Shown: positions 24,717 to 34,089 of the stretch, in pieces
How the letters are laid out: the number at the start of each line of letters is the position of its first letter
Numbering within the stretch: position 1 is the stretch's first letter
NCBI RefSeq assembly: GCF_003984625.1
Contig: NZ_RWKH01000001.1
Span: forward strand, 124,001-188,000
Source: Variovorax sp. DXTD-1
Lineage (GTDB): Bacteria > Pseudomonadota > Gammaproteobacteria > Burkholderiales > Burkholderiaceae_C
Direction of reading: 5' to 3'
Length of the DNA: 64,000 nt
Program-made: the position numbers and the translations under genes
Notes under the pieces: model-generated
What the model was told of the DNA's origin: nothing
Database searches by the model: none
What the model saw: only the letters and a program-made list of their open reading frames with translations

Positions 24717-25085
24717 ATGGATCGCCGCAGTTTCCATTGTTCGCGTCCAGCCGCGCTGGTGCTCGCGCTTGCCGCCGCGGGCACGGTGCACGCCATGAGC
24801 ATCCGTGAACTGCGCACCCTGGAGGCCAACGAGAAAGACGGCAAGGCCTACGCGAGCTACTACCTCGTCGGCGTGCTCGAAGGCCTGCGCGAAAGCGTGG
24901 AGGCATCGCAGCGCAACGGGCAAAAGCCCATCTTCTGCGTTGAAGGCCGCCGCCTCGAGCCATCGATGGCGCGCTCCCTCTATCAAACCGAGCTGACTCG
25001 CAACGCCGACAGCTATGAAGCCGACATGCCCGTGCAACTGGTGATGTCCGGCGCCCTCAAGAACAGCTACCGCTGCACCCGATGA
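24717..25085 (+). CDS. Secreted Rap1a/Tai-like domain protein
   Basis: 122-residue protein with an N-terminal signal peptide ending near VHA at about residues 22-24. The mature part resembles the Rap1a/Tai immunity-protein fold: a central YYLVGVLEGLRES helix, FCVEGRRLEPSMARSLY, and a closing VMSGALKNSYRC, with two Cys (about 80 and 120) that could form a disulfide. Known Rap1a proteins protect against type VI peptidoglycan amidases, but this domain is also common in unlinked genes and no effector is nearby. Its stop overlaps the hisC start, so it is in the his operon. Confidence 0.7.
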   Translation: MDRRSFHCSRPAALVLALAAAGTVHAMSIRELRTLEANEKDGKAYASYYLVGVLEGLRESVEASQRNGQKPIFCVEGRRLEPSMARSLYQTELTRNADSYEADMPVQLVMSGALKNSYRCTR

Positions 25086-26170
25086 CCACTTCCCCTACCG
25101 CCCGCCCGATCGACCGCATCCGCTCCGACGTGCAGTCCATGCACGCCTATGCGGTGCAGGACGCGCGCGGCTTCGTCAAGCTCGACGCCATGGAGAACCC
25201 GTTCGGCCTGCCGCCCGCATTGCAGGCCGAACTGGGCGCTCGGCTCGCCGCCTTGGCGCTCAACCGCTACCCGGGCGAGCGGGGCGGCGACTTGCAGCGC
25301 GCGCTGGCCGCGCATGCGCACATGCCCGAAGGCTTTGCGCTGATGCTGGGCAACGGCTCCGACGAGCTGATTTCGCTCCTGGCCATTGCCTGCGATGTGC
25401 CGGGCGCCACGCTGCTGGCGCCGTTGCCCGGCTTCGTGATGTACGCCATGAGCGCCCAGTTGCAGGGCCTGCGCTTCGCCGGCGTTCCGCTCACGGCCGA
25501 TTTCGAGCTCGACGAGGCAGCAATGCTTGCGGCCATCGCACGCGAGAAGCCGGCCATCGTGTACCTGGCCTATCCGAACAACCCCACCGCCAACCTCTGG
25601 GACGATGCGGTCATCGAAAAGATCGTCGAGGCCCAGGGCGCGCAGGGCGGCCTGGTGGTGATCGACGAGGCCTACCAGCCCTTTGCCGCCAGGAGCTATA
25701 TCGATCGCATCGCACGGCACGGCCATGTGCTGCTGATGCGCACGCTCAGCAAGTTCGGCCTGGCGGGCATCCGCCTCGGCTATCTCATGGGGCCGGCCGA
25801 GTTGATCGCGCAGATCGACAAGGTGCGCCCGCCCTACAACATCAGCGTGCTCAACTGCGAATGCGCGCTGTTCGCGCTCGAGCATGCCGAAGTGTTCGAG
25901 GCCCAGGCCCGGCAAATCCGCGAGGAGCGCCATCGCCTCATGATGGGGCTGGGCCGGCTCGTGGGCGTGAAGGTGTGGCCGAGCGACGCCAACATGATCC
26001 TCGTGCGGGTGCCCGATGCCGCCAAGACCTTCGAGGGCATGAAGGCACACGGGATTCTGGTGAAGAACGTTTCTAAAATGCACGAACTGCTCGCAAATTG
26101 CCTGCGCCTCACCGTCGGAACGTCCGACGAGAATGCGCGGATGCTCGCGGCACTCGAAGCCTCACTATGA
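25082..26170 (+). CDS. hisC: Histidinol-phosphate aminotransferase
   Basis: PLP-dependent aminotransferase forming histidinol phosphate; 362 residues. Motifs: [13 protein letters not shown] near residues 34-46, the substrate/PLP loop [11 protein letters not shown] near 163, DEAYQPFA near 198 and the PLP Lys in [14 protein letters not shown] near 222. Its ATG overlaps the upstream stop (ATGA), and its own stop overlaps hisB the same way. Confidence 0.95.
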   Translation: MTTSPTARPIDRIRSDVQSMHAYAVQDARGFVKLDAMENPFGLPPALQAELGARLAALALNRYPGERGGDLQRALAAHAHMPEGFALMLGNGSDELISLLAIACDVPGATLLAPLPGFVMYAMSAQLQGLRFAGVPLTADFELDEAAMLAAIAREKPAIVYLAYPNNPTANLWDDAVIEKIVEAQGAQGGLVVIDEAYQPFAARSYIDRIARHGHVLLMRTLSKFGLAGIRLGYLMGPAELIAQIDKVRPPYNISVLNCECALFALEHAEVFEAQARQIREERHRLMMGLGRLVGVKVWPSDANMILVRVPDAAKTFEGMKAHGILVKNVSKMHELLANCLRLTVGTSDENARMLAALEASL

Positions 26171-26790
26171 CCACCCCCCAAACAGCCGACACGGGCACCG
26201 TCGCGCGTACCGCATCGGTCACGCGCAACACCGCCGAAACCAAGATCACCGTCAGCGTCAACCTCGACGGCACGGGCAAGGCCAAGCTCTCCACCGGCAT
26301 CGGCTTTTTCGACCACATGCTCGACCAGATTGCCCGCCACGGCCTGATCGACCTCGACATCGACTGCCAGGGCGATCTGCACATCGACGGCCACCACACC
26401 GTGGAAGACGTGGGCATTACCCTCGGCCAGGCGGTGGCCAAGGCCGTGGGCGACAAGAAGGGCATTCGCCGCTACGGGCACGCCTATGTGCCGCTGGACG
26501 AAGCGCTGAGCCGCGTGGTCATCGACTTTTCGGGCCGCCCCGGGCTGGTGATGCACGTGCCGTTCACCAGCGGCATGATCGGCACCTTCGACAGCCAGCT
26601 CACCTACGAGTTCTTCCAGGGCTTCGCCAATCATGCGTTCGTCACGCTGCACATCGACAACCTGAAGGGCGTGAACGCGCACCACCAGTGCGAAACGGTG
26701 TTCAAGGCCTTTGCACGCGCGATCCGCGGCGCGCTGGAGCTCGATCCGCGCTCCGTGGGCGTCATTCCCTCGACCAAGGGTTCGCTCTGA
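26167..26790 (+). CDS. hisB: Imidazoleglycerol-phosphate dehydratase
   Basis: Monofunctional IGP dehydratase (207 residues), without the N-terminal phosphatase domain of the E. coli bifunctional HisB. Mn-ligand His motifs are seen: [14 protein letters not shown] near residues 47-60, [11 protein letters not shown] near 74, and [11 protein letters not shown] / NAHHQCE in the second half. The ATG overlaps the hisC stop. Confidence 0.95.
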   Translation: MTTPQTADTGTVARTASVTRNTAETKITVSVNLDGTGKAKLSTGIGFFDHMLDQIARHGLIDLDIDCQGDLHIDGHHTVEDVGITLGQAVAKAVGDKKGIRRYGHAYVPLDEALSRVVIDFSGRPGLVMHVPFTSGMIGTFDSQLTYEFFQGFANHAFVTLHIDNLKGVNAHHQCETVFKAFARAIRGALELDPRSVGVIPSTKGSL

Positions 26791-26809
26791 AATCTTCCAG
26801 CGAACAGCT

Positions 26810-27466
26810 ATGAAATCTGTAGCAAATACCGTCGCGGTCGTCGACTACGGCATGGGCAACCTGCATTCGGTGTCCCAAGCCGTGCGGCATGCGGCCGACC
26901 AGGTGGGTGTAGAGGTTTTCGTCACTTCCGACCCCGAGGTGGTGCGCAAGGCCACCCGCGTGGTGCTGCCTGGCCAGGGCGCCATGCCCGACTGCATGCG
27001 CGAGCTGCGCGATTCCGGCCTGCAGGAGTCGGTGCTCGAGGCTGCGGCAAACAAGCCGCTTTTCGGCGTGTGCGTGGGCATGCAAATGCTGCTGTCGCGC
27101 AGCGATGAAGGGCCGACCGACGGCCTCGGCCTGATTCCCGGCGAGGTCGTCAAGTTCGATCTGGCCGGCCGTCTGCAGCCCGACGGCAGCCGCTTCAAGG
27201 TGCCCCAGATGGGCTGGAACCAGGTGCGCCAGGCCCAACCGCATGCCGTGTGGGCGGGTATTCCCGACCAGAGCTACTTCTACTTCGTGCACAGCTTCTA
27301 CGCACGGCCGGCGGACGCCCGGCACAGCGTGGGCGAGGCGGATTACGGGGCATGCTTTACCGCGGCCATCGCACGCGATAACATTTTTGCCACCCAGTTC
27401 CACCCGGAGAAGAGTGCGGACCACGGGTTGCAGCTCTACCGAAATTTCCTCCACTGGAATCCCTGA
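26810..27466 (+). CDS. hisH: Imidazole glycerol phosphate synthase glutaminase subunit
   Basis: Glutamine amidotransferase subunit that feeds ammonia to HisF; 218 residues. The class I triad is visible: nucleophile Cys in FGVCVGMQ near residue 87, and His and Glu in [11 protein letters not shown] near 198-208. [11 protein letters not shown] near 11 is the HisH start signature. Its partner hisF is about 5 kb away, beyond hisA and the inserted block. Confidence 0.95.
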   Translation: MKSVANTVAVVDYGMGNLHSVSQAVRHAADQVGVEVFVTSDPEVVRKATRVVLPGQGAMPDCMRELRDSGLQESVLEAAANKPLFGVCVGMQMLLSRSDEGPTDGLGLIPGEVVKFDLAGRLQPDGSRFKVPQMGWNQVRQAQPHAVWAGIPDQSYFYFVHSFYARPADARHSVGEADYGACFTAAIARDNIFATQFHPEKSADHGLQLYRNFLHWNP

Positions 27467-27529
27467 CCTTATATTTCCGACCGGGCCGAACCTTCCTCAG
27501 CCCGGATTCCGCACACTCGCGTCACTTCC

Positions 27530-28273
27530 ATGCTCCTCATTCCCGCCATTGATCTCAAAGACGGCCATTGCGTTCGCCTCAAACAGGGCGACATGGACCA
27601 GTCCACCATCTTCAGCGAAGACCCCGCCGCCATGGCCCGCAAGTGGGTCGAGGCCGGCGCGCGGCGGCTGCACCTGGTCGATCTGAATGGCGCCTTCGCC
27701 GGAAAGCCGCAGAACCACGCGGCCATCAAGGCGATCCTGCGCGAGGTGGGCGACGACATTCCGGTGCAGCTGGGCGGCGGCATCCGCGACCTGGACACCA
27801 TCGAGCGCTACATCGACGACGGGCTGCGCTACGTGATCATCGGCACCGCCGCGGTCAAGAACCCCGGCTTCCTGAAGGACGCCTGCGTGGCCTTCGGCGG
27901 CCACATCATCGTGGGGCTCGACGCCAAGGACGGCAAGGTGGCCACCGACGGCTGGAGCAAGCTCACGGGCCACGAGGTGGCCGACCTGGGCAAGAAGTTC
28001 GAAGACTACGGCGTCGAATCGATCATCTACACGGACATCGGCCGCGACGGCATGCTCTCGGGCATCAACATCGACGCGACCGTGAAGCTCGCGCAGGCGC
28101 TGACCATTCCGGTGATCGCCTCGGGCGGCCTCTCGAACATGGCCGACATCGACCAGCTTTGCGCGGTCGAGTCCGAAGGCGTCGAAGGCGTGATCTGCGG
28201 CCGCGCCATCTATTCGGGCGACCTCGACTTCGCCGCCGCGCAAGCCCGCGCGGACGAACTCGCCGGCGTCTGA
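27530..28273 (+). CDS. hisA: Phosphoribosylformimino-AICAR phosphate isomerase
   Basis: Isomerises ProFAR to PRFAR; TIM barrel of 247 residues. Conserved pieces: the N-terminal [20 protein letters not shown] near residues 2-21 with catalytic Asp, the phosphate-binding QLGGGIRD near 82, [11 protein letters not shown] near 170 with the second catalytic Asp, and [12 protein letters not shown] near 199. A TATATT box at 27470-27475 in the 63-bp gap after hisH could be an internal promoter. Confidence 0.95.
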
Positions 28274-28293
28274 TGCCACTTGCGTAGCGCGGC

Positions 28294-29469
28294 GTGCTCT
28301 CCGCGCTTGCCATTGCCAACTACCGGTCGCTGCGCCAGCTGACGGTGCCGCTCGGCCGGCTCACCGTCGTGACCGGGCCCAACGGCAGCGGCAAATCCAG
28401 CGTGTACCGCGCGATGCGGCTCCTGGCCGACATTGCCAACGGCGGCGTGATCCGCTCGCTGGTGCGCGAAGGCGGGCTGTCTTCCACGCTGTGGGCCGGG
28501 CCCGAGCGTTTTTCGGCCGCCATGCTGCGCGGAGACGCCCCGGTGCAGGGCACCGTGCGCAGCGAGCCGGTGAACCTGCGGCTCGGGTTCTCGGGCGTCG
28601 AAACGAGCGACTTCGGCTACGCGATCGACATTGGCCTGCCGGTGCCGCGCGAAACAGCGTTCGGGGGAGATCCCGAAATCAAGCGCGAGGCCATCTGGAG
28701 CGGCCCAGTGCTGCGGCCCGCCACGCAGCTGGTTGACCGCAAGGGCGCTTCGCTGCGGCTGCGCGGCGACCGCAGCGGAAGCTGGGAGCCGGTGGGCCGG
28801 CCCATCGCCCAGTTCGCCAGCATGATGACCGAGTACGCCGATCCGCATGCCGCACCCGAGATGCTCACGCTGCGCGAGCAGATGCGCTCCTGGCGCTTCT
28901 ACGACCACTTCCGCTCCGACGCCGATGCGCCCGCGCGCCAGCCGCAGCTCGGCACCTACACACCGGTGCTCGCCAACGATGGCGCCGACCTGGCCGCCGC
29001 GCTGCAGACCATTCGCGAGATTGGCGACAGCAGTGCGCTCGACCGTGCCGTGGACGATGCGTTTCCCGGTGCCCGCATCCAGGTGCGCGTGAACGAAGAT
29101 CGCTTCGAAACGCTGATGCACCAGCACGGCCTGCTGCGGCCGCTGACGGCGGCGGAGCTTTCGGACGGCACCTTGCGCTACCTGCTCTGGATCGCCGCGC
29201 TGCTCACGCCCCGTCCGCCGGCGCTGCTGGTGCTCAACGAGCCCGAGACCAGCCTGCACCCCGACCTGTTGCCCGCGCTCGGCCGGTTGATCGCGCAGGC
29301 CGCGCGCGAGTCGCAGATCATCGTCGTGTCGCACGCTCCGCGGCTGATTGCCGCGCTCGAAGACAGCGACGACCTGCAATCGGTGGTGCTCGAGAAGCGC
29401 TTCGGCGAAACCCGCATCGCCAACCTCGACATGAGCGAGATACCGCACTGGGCCTGGCCGGCGCGCTGA
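28294..29469 (+). CDS. AAA family ATPase (RecF/SMC-like, AAA_21 type)
   Basis: Predicted P-loop ATPase of 391 residues of the RecF/OLD/SMC-like group: Walker A GPNGSGKSS near residue 29, an ABC-type signature LSDGTLRYLLW near 289, Walker B ALLVLNEPETSLHP near 311 and H-loop VVSHAPRL near 346. There is no nuclease domain, so OLD-type function is not supported. GTG start at 28294. It begins 20 bp after hisA and ends 13 bp from an opposing gene. Role unknown; stand-alone proteins of this kind occur outside defence systems. Confidence 0.8.
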   Translation: MLSALAIANYRSLRQLTVPLGRLTVVTGPNGSGKSSVYRAMRLLADIANGGVIRSLVREGGLSSTLWAGPERFSAAMLRGDAPVQGTVRSEPVNLRLGFSGVETSDFGYAIDIGLPVPRETAFGGDPEIKREAIWSGPVLRPATQLVDRKGASLRLRGDRSGSWEPVGRPIAQFASMMTEYADPHAAPEMLTLREQMRSWRFYDHFRSDADAPARQPQLGTYTPVLANDGADLAAALQTIREIGDSSALDRAVDDAFPGARIQVRVNEDRFETLMHQHGLLRPLTAAELSDGTLRYLLWIAALLTPRPPALLVLNEPETSLHPDLLPALGRLIAQAARESQIIVVSHAPRLIAALEDSDDLQSVVLEKRFGETRIANLDMSEIPHWAWPAR

Positions 29470-29482
29470 CCGCCGGTGCGGC

Positions 29483-30400
29483 TTATTCGGCCTTGACCGC
29501 CATCGTCTGGATGATCGCCTGCAGCTGCGCGCTCATCGGCAGGTCGATGCTTTCCCCGGTGGGCAGCTTGCGCAGGAACCAGCGCTTGTACTGGCGCTCG
29601 ATCTCGCCGTCCTGAGCCAGCACCTGGAAGGGGTCGTTGATCACCTTGGCCAATTGCGCATCGCCCTTGCGGTACATGATGCCGTAGGGGTCGTAGGAGA
29701 GATAGTCGCCGACCACCTCGTACTGAGCCTTGGCGGCTTCCCGCGCGATCAGGCCGTAGAGCAGCACGTCGTCGGTGGCAAAGGCATCGGCCTGGCCGCT
29801 TTTCACCAGCCCGAACGAATCGGCGTGGTCGCGCGCCACCAGCAGGTCGATGCCGAGCCTGAACTTCTGCGAAAGCTCGCGCAGCGTCTTCTCGTTGGTG
29901 GTGCCCGCGGTAACGGCCACGCGCTTGCCGGCCAGGTCGCGGAACGACTTGATCGGCGAACCTTTCTTCACCAGCACCTTGGTGCCCGAGACGAAGATCG
30001 TGGGCGAAAAGCTCACGCGCTTCTGCCGCTCGAGGTTGCTGGTGGTCGAGCCGCATTCGAGATCGACCGTGCCGCGTTCGACCGCATCCATGCGCGAATC
30101 GGAGGTCACTGGCACCCATTTGATTGCGAGGCTCTTGTTCACTGCCTCCTCGATGGCCGTGACCAGTTCGCGGCAGAGCTCGATCGAGTAGCCAACGGGC
30201 TCCTGGCGTGCATTGAGAAAGGAAAACGGCACCGACGATTCGCGGTAGCCGATGGCGACGGCGCCGCTCTCGCGCACCTTGGCAAGCGTGCCGGTGAGCG
30301 TAGGGGGCGCTTCCTGCGCCTGTGCGGGGGCGCCTATGGCAAGGGTGGCAGCCGCCAGCAGGCGGGCGATGAAAACCGGCAGCGTGGGCCTGGGCTTCAT
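29483..30400 (-). CDS. Amino-acid ABC transporter substrate-binding protein (GltI-like)
   Basis: Periplasmic solute-binding protein, 305 residues, SBP family 3. Signal peptide ends near AQA (about residues 27-29). The body has VAIGYRESSVPFSFL near 49-63, GYSIELCRELV near 73, the ligand-binding VDLECGSTTSNLERQ near 115-129 and DYLSYDPYGIMYRK near 227. This fits glutamate/aspartate binding. No ABC permease or ATPase genes adjoin it; the only neighbour is the symporter gene upstream, eight bases away, so it is an orphan binding protein here. Confidence 0.88.
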   Translation of the reverse strand: MKPRPTLPVFIARLLAAATLAIGAPAQAQEAPPTLTGTLAKVRESGAVAIGYRESSVPFSFLNARQEPVGYSIELCRELVTAIEEAVNKSLAIKWVPVTSDSRMDAVERGTVDLECGSTTSNLERQKRVSFSPTIFVSGTKVLVKKGSPIKSFRDLAGKRVAVTAGTTNEKTLRELSQKFRLGIDLLVARDHADSFGLVKSGQADAFATDDVLLYGLIAREAAKAQYEVVGDYLSYDPYGIMYRKGDAQLAKVINDPFQVLAQDGEIERQYKRWFLRKLPTGESIDLPMSAQLQAIIQTMAVKAE

Positions 30401-30408
30401 GGCGAGCC

Positions 30409-31590
30409 TCACGCGTGGGCCGGATGGGCGAGAGTGGCCGCAGCCTCCTCGTCCAGCGCCTTGGCGTTGACCGCTGCGTCGCTCTCGGAGAGCAGCTGGC
30501 CCTCCCACTTGGCAACCACCGCGGTGGCGATGGAATTGCCCACCGCATTGGTGGCTGAGCGTCCCATGTCCAGGAAGGTGTCGACGCCCAGGATCAGCAG
30601 CAGGCCGGCTTCCGGAATGTCGAAGTGGTTGGGCGTGGCGGCAATCACCACCAGCGAGGCGCGCGGCACGCCGGCCATGCCCTTGGAGGTGAGCATCAGG
30701 ATGAGCAGCATCGTGATCTGCGTGCTGAGCGGCATGTGGATGTTGTAGGCCTGCGCGATGAAGAGCACGGCAAAGGTGCAGTACATCATCGAGCCGTCGA
30801 GGTTGAACGAATAGCCCATCGGCATCACGAAGCTCGAGATCTTGCGCTTCACGCCGAACCGGTCGAGCGCCTGCAGGATCTTCGGGTAGGCCGCTTCCGA
30901 ACTGGCGGTGGCGAACGACAGCAGAAAGGCTTCCTTGATGAGCGCCATCAGCTTGAACACCCGGCGGCCCAGGAACGACACGCCCGCAAGAATCAGCACA
31001 CCCCACAGCACGAACAGGCCCAGGTAGAAGTCGCCCATGAAAACGGCGAACTTCAGCAGGATACCCAGGCCGTTCGTCGCAACGGTGGCGGCCATGGCGG
31101 CCAGTACCGCAAGGGGCGCCAGCTTCATCACATAGCCGGTGATCTTGAGCATCGCGTGCGAGAGCTCGTCGATGGCGGCCACCAGCGTCTTGGCCTTGTC
31201 GCCGAGAGAGGCGAGCGCCACGCCGAAGAACATCGAGAACACCACGATCTGCAGGATCTCGTTGTTGGCCATGGCCTCTGCAAAAGACTTGGGCACCAGG
31301 TGGCTCACGAAGTCCTTGAGAGTGAACTTCGCGGTCGCCAGGTTGGCCGAGGCGCCGATGTCCGGCAGCGGCAGCCCCAGGTTCTCGCCCGGCTTCAGAA
31401 GGTTGGCCATCACCAGGCCGATGAGCAGCGAGATGAGCGAGGCGGTAAAGAACCAGCCGAGCGACTTGCCGAACACGCGGCCCACCGACTTGGCGTCGCC
31501 CATGTGCGCAATGCCCACCACCAGCGTGGAGAACACGAGCGGCCCGATCAGCATCTTGATGAGGCGCAGAAATACGTCCGACACGATCAT
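30409..31590 (-). CDS. Dicarboxylate/amino acid:cation symporter, N-terminally truncated
   Basis: DAACS (DctA/GltP-type) transporter, 393 residues. It begins directly with VSDVFLRLIKMLIGPLVF, which in relatives lies about 40 residues in, so the first membrane helix is missing. The frame stays open upstream only to 31641 with no start codon, because the divergent mutarotase gene begins at 31635. Downstream motifs are intact: the serine-rich SFATASSEAAYPKIL, the GYSFNLDGSMMYC segment and DMGRSATNAVGNSIA near the end. It may be non-functional or a shortened variant. It would be co-transcribed with the downstream binding protein. Confidence 0.85.
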   Translation of the reverse strand: MIVSDVFLRLIKMLIGPLVFSTLVVGIAHMGDAKSVGRVFGKSLGWFFTASLISLLIGLVMANLLKPGENLGLPLPDIGASANLATAKFTLKDFVSHLVPKSFAEAMANNEILQIVVFSMFFGVALASLGDKAKTLVAAIDELSHAMLKITGYVMKLAPLAVLAAMAATVATNGLGILLKFAVFMGDFYLGLFVLWGVLILAGVSFLGRRVFKLMALIKEAFLLSFATASSEAAYPKILQALDRFGVKRKISSFVMPMGYSFNLDGSMMYCTFAVLFIAQAYNIHMPLSTQITMLLILMLTSKGMAGVPRASLVVIAATPNHFDIPEAGLLLILGVDTFLDMGRSATNAVGNSIATAVVAKWEGQLLSESDAAVNAKALDEEAAATLAHPAHA

Positions 31591-31622
31591 TGCCGCTTTC
31601 GGCTGCGGGAATTTCCGCTGCC

Positions 31623-31628
31623 TACAAT
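31623..31628 (+). promoter_or_regulatory. Candidate -10 box, leaderless promoter of the mutarotase gene
   Basis: TACAAT ends six bases before the ATG at 31635, so transcription would begin at the start codon. No Shine-Dalgarno sequence is present. The -35 is not recognisable. Confidence 0.4.
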
Positions 31629-31634
31629 TCCCGC

Positions 31635-32471
31635 ATGGACATCAATCCGATCGAGTTTCGCGGCCAGCCGGCGCTTCGCGCCACCGGTGCCGACGGCAGC
31701 GCTTTCACCGTGTCTCTACACGGGGCGCAGCTGCTTTCCTGGACCACGGCGGATGGCGTCGAGCGGCTCTACCTGAGCCCGCGCGCCGTGTTCGACGGAA
31801 CGGCCGCAATCCGCGGCGGCGTGCCCATTTGCTGCCCCCAGTTCAACCAGCGCGGCATGTTGCCCAAGCATGGTTTCATGCGAAATCTGCCTTGGGAAAA
31901 CCGTGGGATCGACGCCGCATCGGGCGAACTGACCTTGCGGCTGCGCGACAGCGAGGCCACGCGCAAGCTCTGGCCGCACGCTTTCGAGGCGCGCCTGCAG
32001 ATCGGCATGGCGCCCGGCCGGTTGCGCGCCGCGCTCACGCTGCTCAATGTCGACCATGCGCCATTCAGCTTTGCGGCGGCGCTGCACACCTACCTGCGCG
32101 TCGACGACATCGGCGATGTGCGGTTGGAGGGGCTGGAAGGCGCCAACCGCTGGGATTCGCTGCGCGACGACCGCCATGTGGAAACCGCGCCCGCGCTGCA
32201 TTTCGATGCGGAGTTCGACAGCGTCTATGCCGCTCCCGCGAAGCCGCTGCGCCTGGTGCAGCCGGGCGGCACGCTCGAAATCACGCAGAGCGCAAGCTGC
32301 AGCGAAACCGTGGTCTGGAACCCGGGTGCGGTGCTTGGTGCGAAACTCGCCGACATGCCCGAAGACGGCTACCGGCACATGCTGTGCGTGGAAGCCGCGC
32401 GCATCGACGAGCAGGTGCTGCTCTTGCCCGGTGCCCAATGGCAGGGCTGGCAGCAGCTTCGCGTTCTCTGA
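31635..32471 (+). CDS. D-hexose-6-phosphate mutarotase-like protein (YeaD family)
   Basis: Aldose-1-epimerase superfamily protein of 278 residues, closest to YeaD-type hexose-6-phosphate mutarotases. Visible: [20 protein letters not shown] near residues 28-47, [16 protein letters not shown] near 58-73 with [10 protein letters not shown] after it, [12 protein letters not shown] in the middle and a catalytic-type Glu in MLCVEAARI near 254. It interrupts the his gene order just before hisF, separated by 19 bp. The ATG at 31635 is preceded by a -10-like box and no ribosome-binding site. Confidence 0.85.
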   Translation: MDINPIEFRGQPALRATGADGSAFTVSLHGAQLLSWTTADGVERLYLSPRAVFDGTAAIRGGVPICCPQFNQRGMLPKHGFMRNLPWENRGIDAASGELTLRLRDSEATRKLWPHAFEARLQIGMAPGRLRAALTLLNVDHAPFSFAAALHTYLRVDDIGDVRLEGLEGANRWDSLRDDRHVETAPALHFDAEFDSVYAAPAKPLRLVQPGGTLEITQSASCSETVVWNPGAVLGAKLADMPEDGYRHMLCVEAARIDEQVLLLPGAQWQGWQQLRVL

Positions 32472-32490
32472 TTTTTTCTTCCGACCCACC

Positions 32491-33270
32491 ATGCTCGCAA
32501 AACGCATCATTCCCTGTCTCGACGTTACCGGCGGCCGCGTGGTCAAGGGCGTCAACTTTCTCGAACTGCGCGACGCCGGCGATCCGGTCGAGATTGCAGC
32601 GCGCTACAACGCGCAGGGCGCCGACGAGCTCACCTTTCTCGACATCACCGCCACCAGCGACGGCCGCGACCTGATCCTGCCGATCATCGAGGCGGTGGCC
32701 TCGCAGGTCTTCATTCCGCTGACGGTGGGCGGGGGCGTGCGCACCGTGGCCGACGTGCGCCGGCTGCTCAACGCCGGTGCCGACAAGACCAGCTTCAACT
32801 CGGCGGCCATTGCCGATCCGCAGGTGATCAACGACGCCTCTCAGAAATACGGTTCGCAGTGCATCGTGGTGGCCATCGACGCCAAGCGCCGCAGCCCCGA
32901 AGAAGCCGCCACCCGCGGCGCGGGGTGGGACGTCTACAGCCATGGCGGCCGCAAGAACACCGGCCTGGACGCCGTCGAATGGGCGACCGAGATGGTGCGC
33001 CGCGGCGCCGGCGAAATCCTGCTCACGAGCATGGATCGCGACGGCACCAAGAGCGGCTTCGATCTTGAGCTCACCCGTGCGGTGAGCGACGCCGTGAACG
33101 TACCGGTCATTGCGTCGGGCGGCGTGGGCAACCTCGACGACTTGGCCGACGGCATCCAGACCGGCGGCGCCGACGCGGTGCTGGCCGCCAGCATCTTTCA
33201 CTACGGCGAGCACACCGTGGGCGAGGCGAAAGCCCGCATGGCCGCGCGGGGCATTCCCGTGCGCACGTGA
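32491..33270 (+). CDS. hisF: Imidazole glycerol phosphate synthase cyclase subunit
   Basis: Cyclase subunit that with HisH makes imidazole glycerol phosphate and AICAR; 259 residues. [20 protein letters not shown] starts the TIM barrel with catalytic Asp at residue 11; [18 protein letters not shown] lies near 80, [15 protein letters not shown] near 171 with the second Asp, and [14 protein letters not shown] near 207. The upstream open frame is a shadow of the mutarotase gene. Separated from hisA by 4.2 kb. Confidence 0.96.
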   Translation: MLAKRIIPCLDVTGGRVVKGVNFLELRDAGDPVEIAARYNAQGADELTFLDITATSDGRDLILPIIEAVASQVFIPLTVGGGVRTVADVRRLLNAGADKTSFNSAAIADPQVINDASQKYGSQCIVVAIDAKRRSPEEAATRGAGWDVYSHGGRKNTGLDAVEWATEMVRRGAGEILLTSMDRDGTKSGFDLELTRAVSDAVNVPVIASGGVGNLDDLADGIQTGGADAVLAASIFHYGEHTVGEAKARMAARGIPVRT

Positions 33271-33296
33271 TCCGCTTCAGCGCCGCTCCGGGGTGG

Positions 33297-33302
33297 GACA
33301 AT
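33297..33302 (+). promoter_or_regulatory. Candidate -10 box directly before hisI
   Basis: GACAAT ends seven bases before the hisI ATG, the same spacing as the aroB and mutarotase genes. Could give a leaderless hisIE transcript. Weak evidence without a -35. Confidence 0.25.
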
Positions 33303-33309
33303 ACCCTTC

Positions 33310-33699
33310 ATGAATTGGCTTGACGAAGTGAAATGGGACGCGAACGGCCTGGTGCCCGTGATCGCGCAGGAACAGGGCAGCAACGACGTGCTGATGTTCG
33401 CCTGGATGAACCGCGAGGCGCTCGAAAAGACCGCCGAGCTGGGCCGCGCCGTGTATTTCAGCCGCTCGCGCAACAAGCTGTGGTTCAAGGGCGAGGAATC
33501 GGGCCATGTGCAGACGGTGCATGAAATCCGCCTCGACTGCGACAACGACGTGGTGCTGCTCAAGGTCACCCAGCTCGGCCACGAGCCCGGCATTGCCTGC
33601 CACACCGGCCGACACAGCTGTTTCTTCAGCACATACGAGAACGGCCAATGGACCGTGGTCGAACCGGTCTTGAAAGACCCGGAGTCGATCTACAAATGA
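33310..33699 (+). CDS. hisI: Phosphoribosyl-AMP cyclohydrolase
   Basis: Opens the adenine ring of PR-AMP using Zn and Mg; 129 residues. Conserved: [15 protein letters not shown] near residues 27-41, [18 protein letters not shown] near 50-67, [15 protein letters not shown] near 73 and the Zn-ligand Cys residues in [11 protein letters not shown] near 97. Not fused to HisE as in enterobacteria; the two genes overlap instead (ATGA). Confidence 0.95.
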   Translation: MNWLDEVKWDANGLVPVIAQEQGSNDVLMFAWMNREALEKTAELGRAVYFSRSRNKLWFKGEESGHVQTVHEIRLDCDNDVVLLKVTQLGHEPGIACHTGRHSCFFSTYENGQWTVVEPVLKDPESIYK

Positions 33700-34076
33700 C
33701 AGCCACGGTGAACACCTCCGACGCCCTTGCGCGCCTTGCCGCCGTCATCGAAAGCCGCCTGCCCGCGCACGGCGGCGACCCGGAGAAGAGCTACGTCGCG
33801 CGCCTGCTGCACAAGGGCCCCGACGCCTTCCTCAAGAAGATCGGCGAGGAAGCCACCGAGGTCGTCATGGCGGCCAAGGACGCCGACCATGGCGGCGACC
33901 GCACGAAAATAGTGAACGAAGTGGCCGATTTGTGGTTCCACACTATGGTGGCGCTGGCGCACTACGGTTTTTCGCCCGGCGAGGTCATTGCGGAGCTCGA
34001 GCGCCGCGAGGGCACCAGCGGCATCGAGGAAAAAGCCCTGCGCAAGGCGCAGGCCCGCGAGGCATCCAACGATTGA
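33696..34076 (+). CDS. hisE: Phosphoribosyl-ATP pyrophosphatase
   Basis: Hydrolyses PR-ATP to PR-AMP; MazG-like all-helical protein of 126 residues. It has [15 protein letters not shown] near residues 48-62 and [18 protein letters not shown] near 73, carrying the acidic Mg-binding residues. Its ATG overlaps the hisI stop. It is the last histidine gene here; DUF4870 follows. Confidence 0.95.
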   Translation: MTATVNTSDALARLAAVIESRLPAHGGDPEKSYVARLLHKGPDAFLKKIGEEATEVVMAAKDADHGGDRTKIVNEVADLWFHTMVALAHYGFSPGEVIAELERREGTSGIEEKALRKAQAREASND

Positions 34077-34089
34077 AAGGACATCTCCA

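Noticed and set aside
24717-25085. Part of a type VI effector-immunity pair
   Set aside because: No effector, Hcp, VgrG or PAAR gene is near; domain resemblance alone is not enough.
29483-31006. A 507-residue fusion of symporter C-terminus and binding protein
   Set aside because: The upstream part is an out-of-frame shadow of the symporter gene; the binding protein has its own ATG and signal peptide at 30400.
28294-31590. A defence island made of the AAA ATPase and its neighbours
   Set aside because: The neighbours are ordinary transport and sugar-enzyme genes; there is no nuclease, toxin, reverse transcriptase or other effector.
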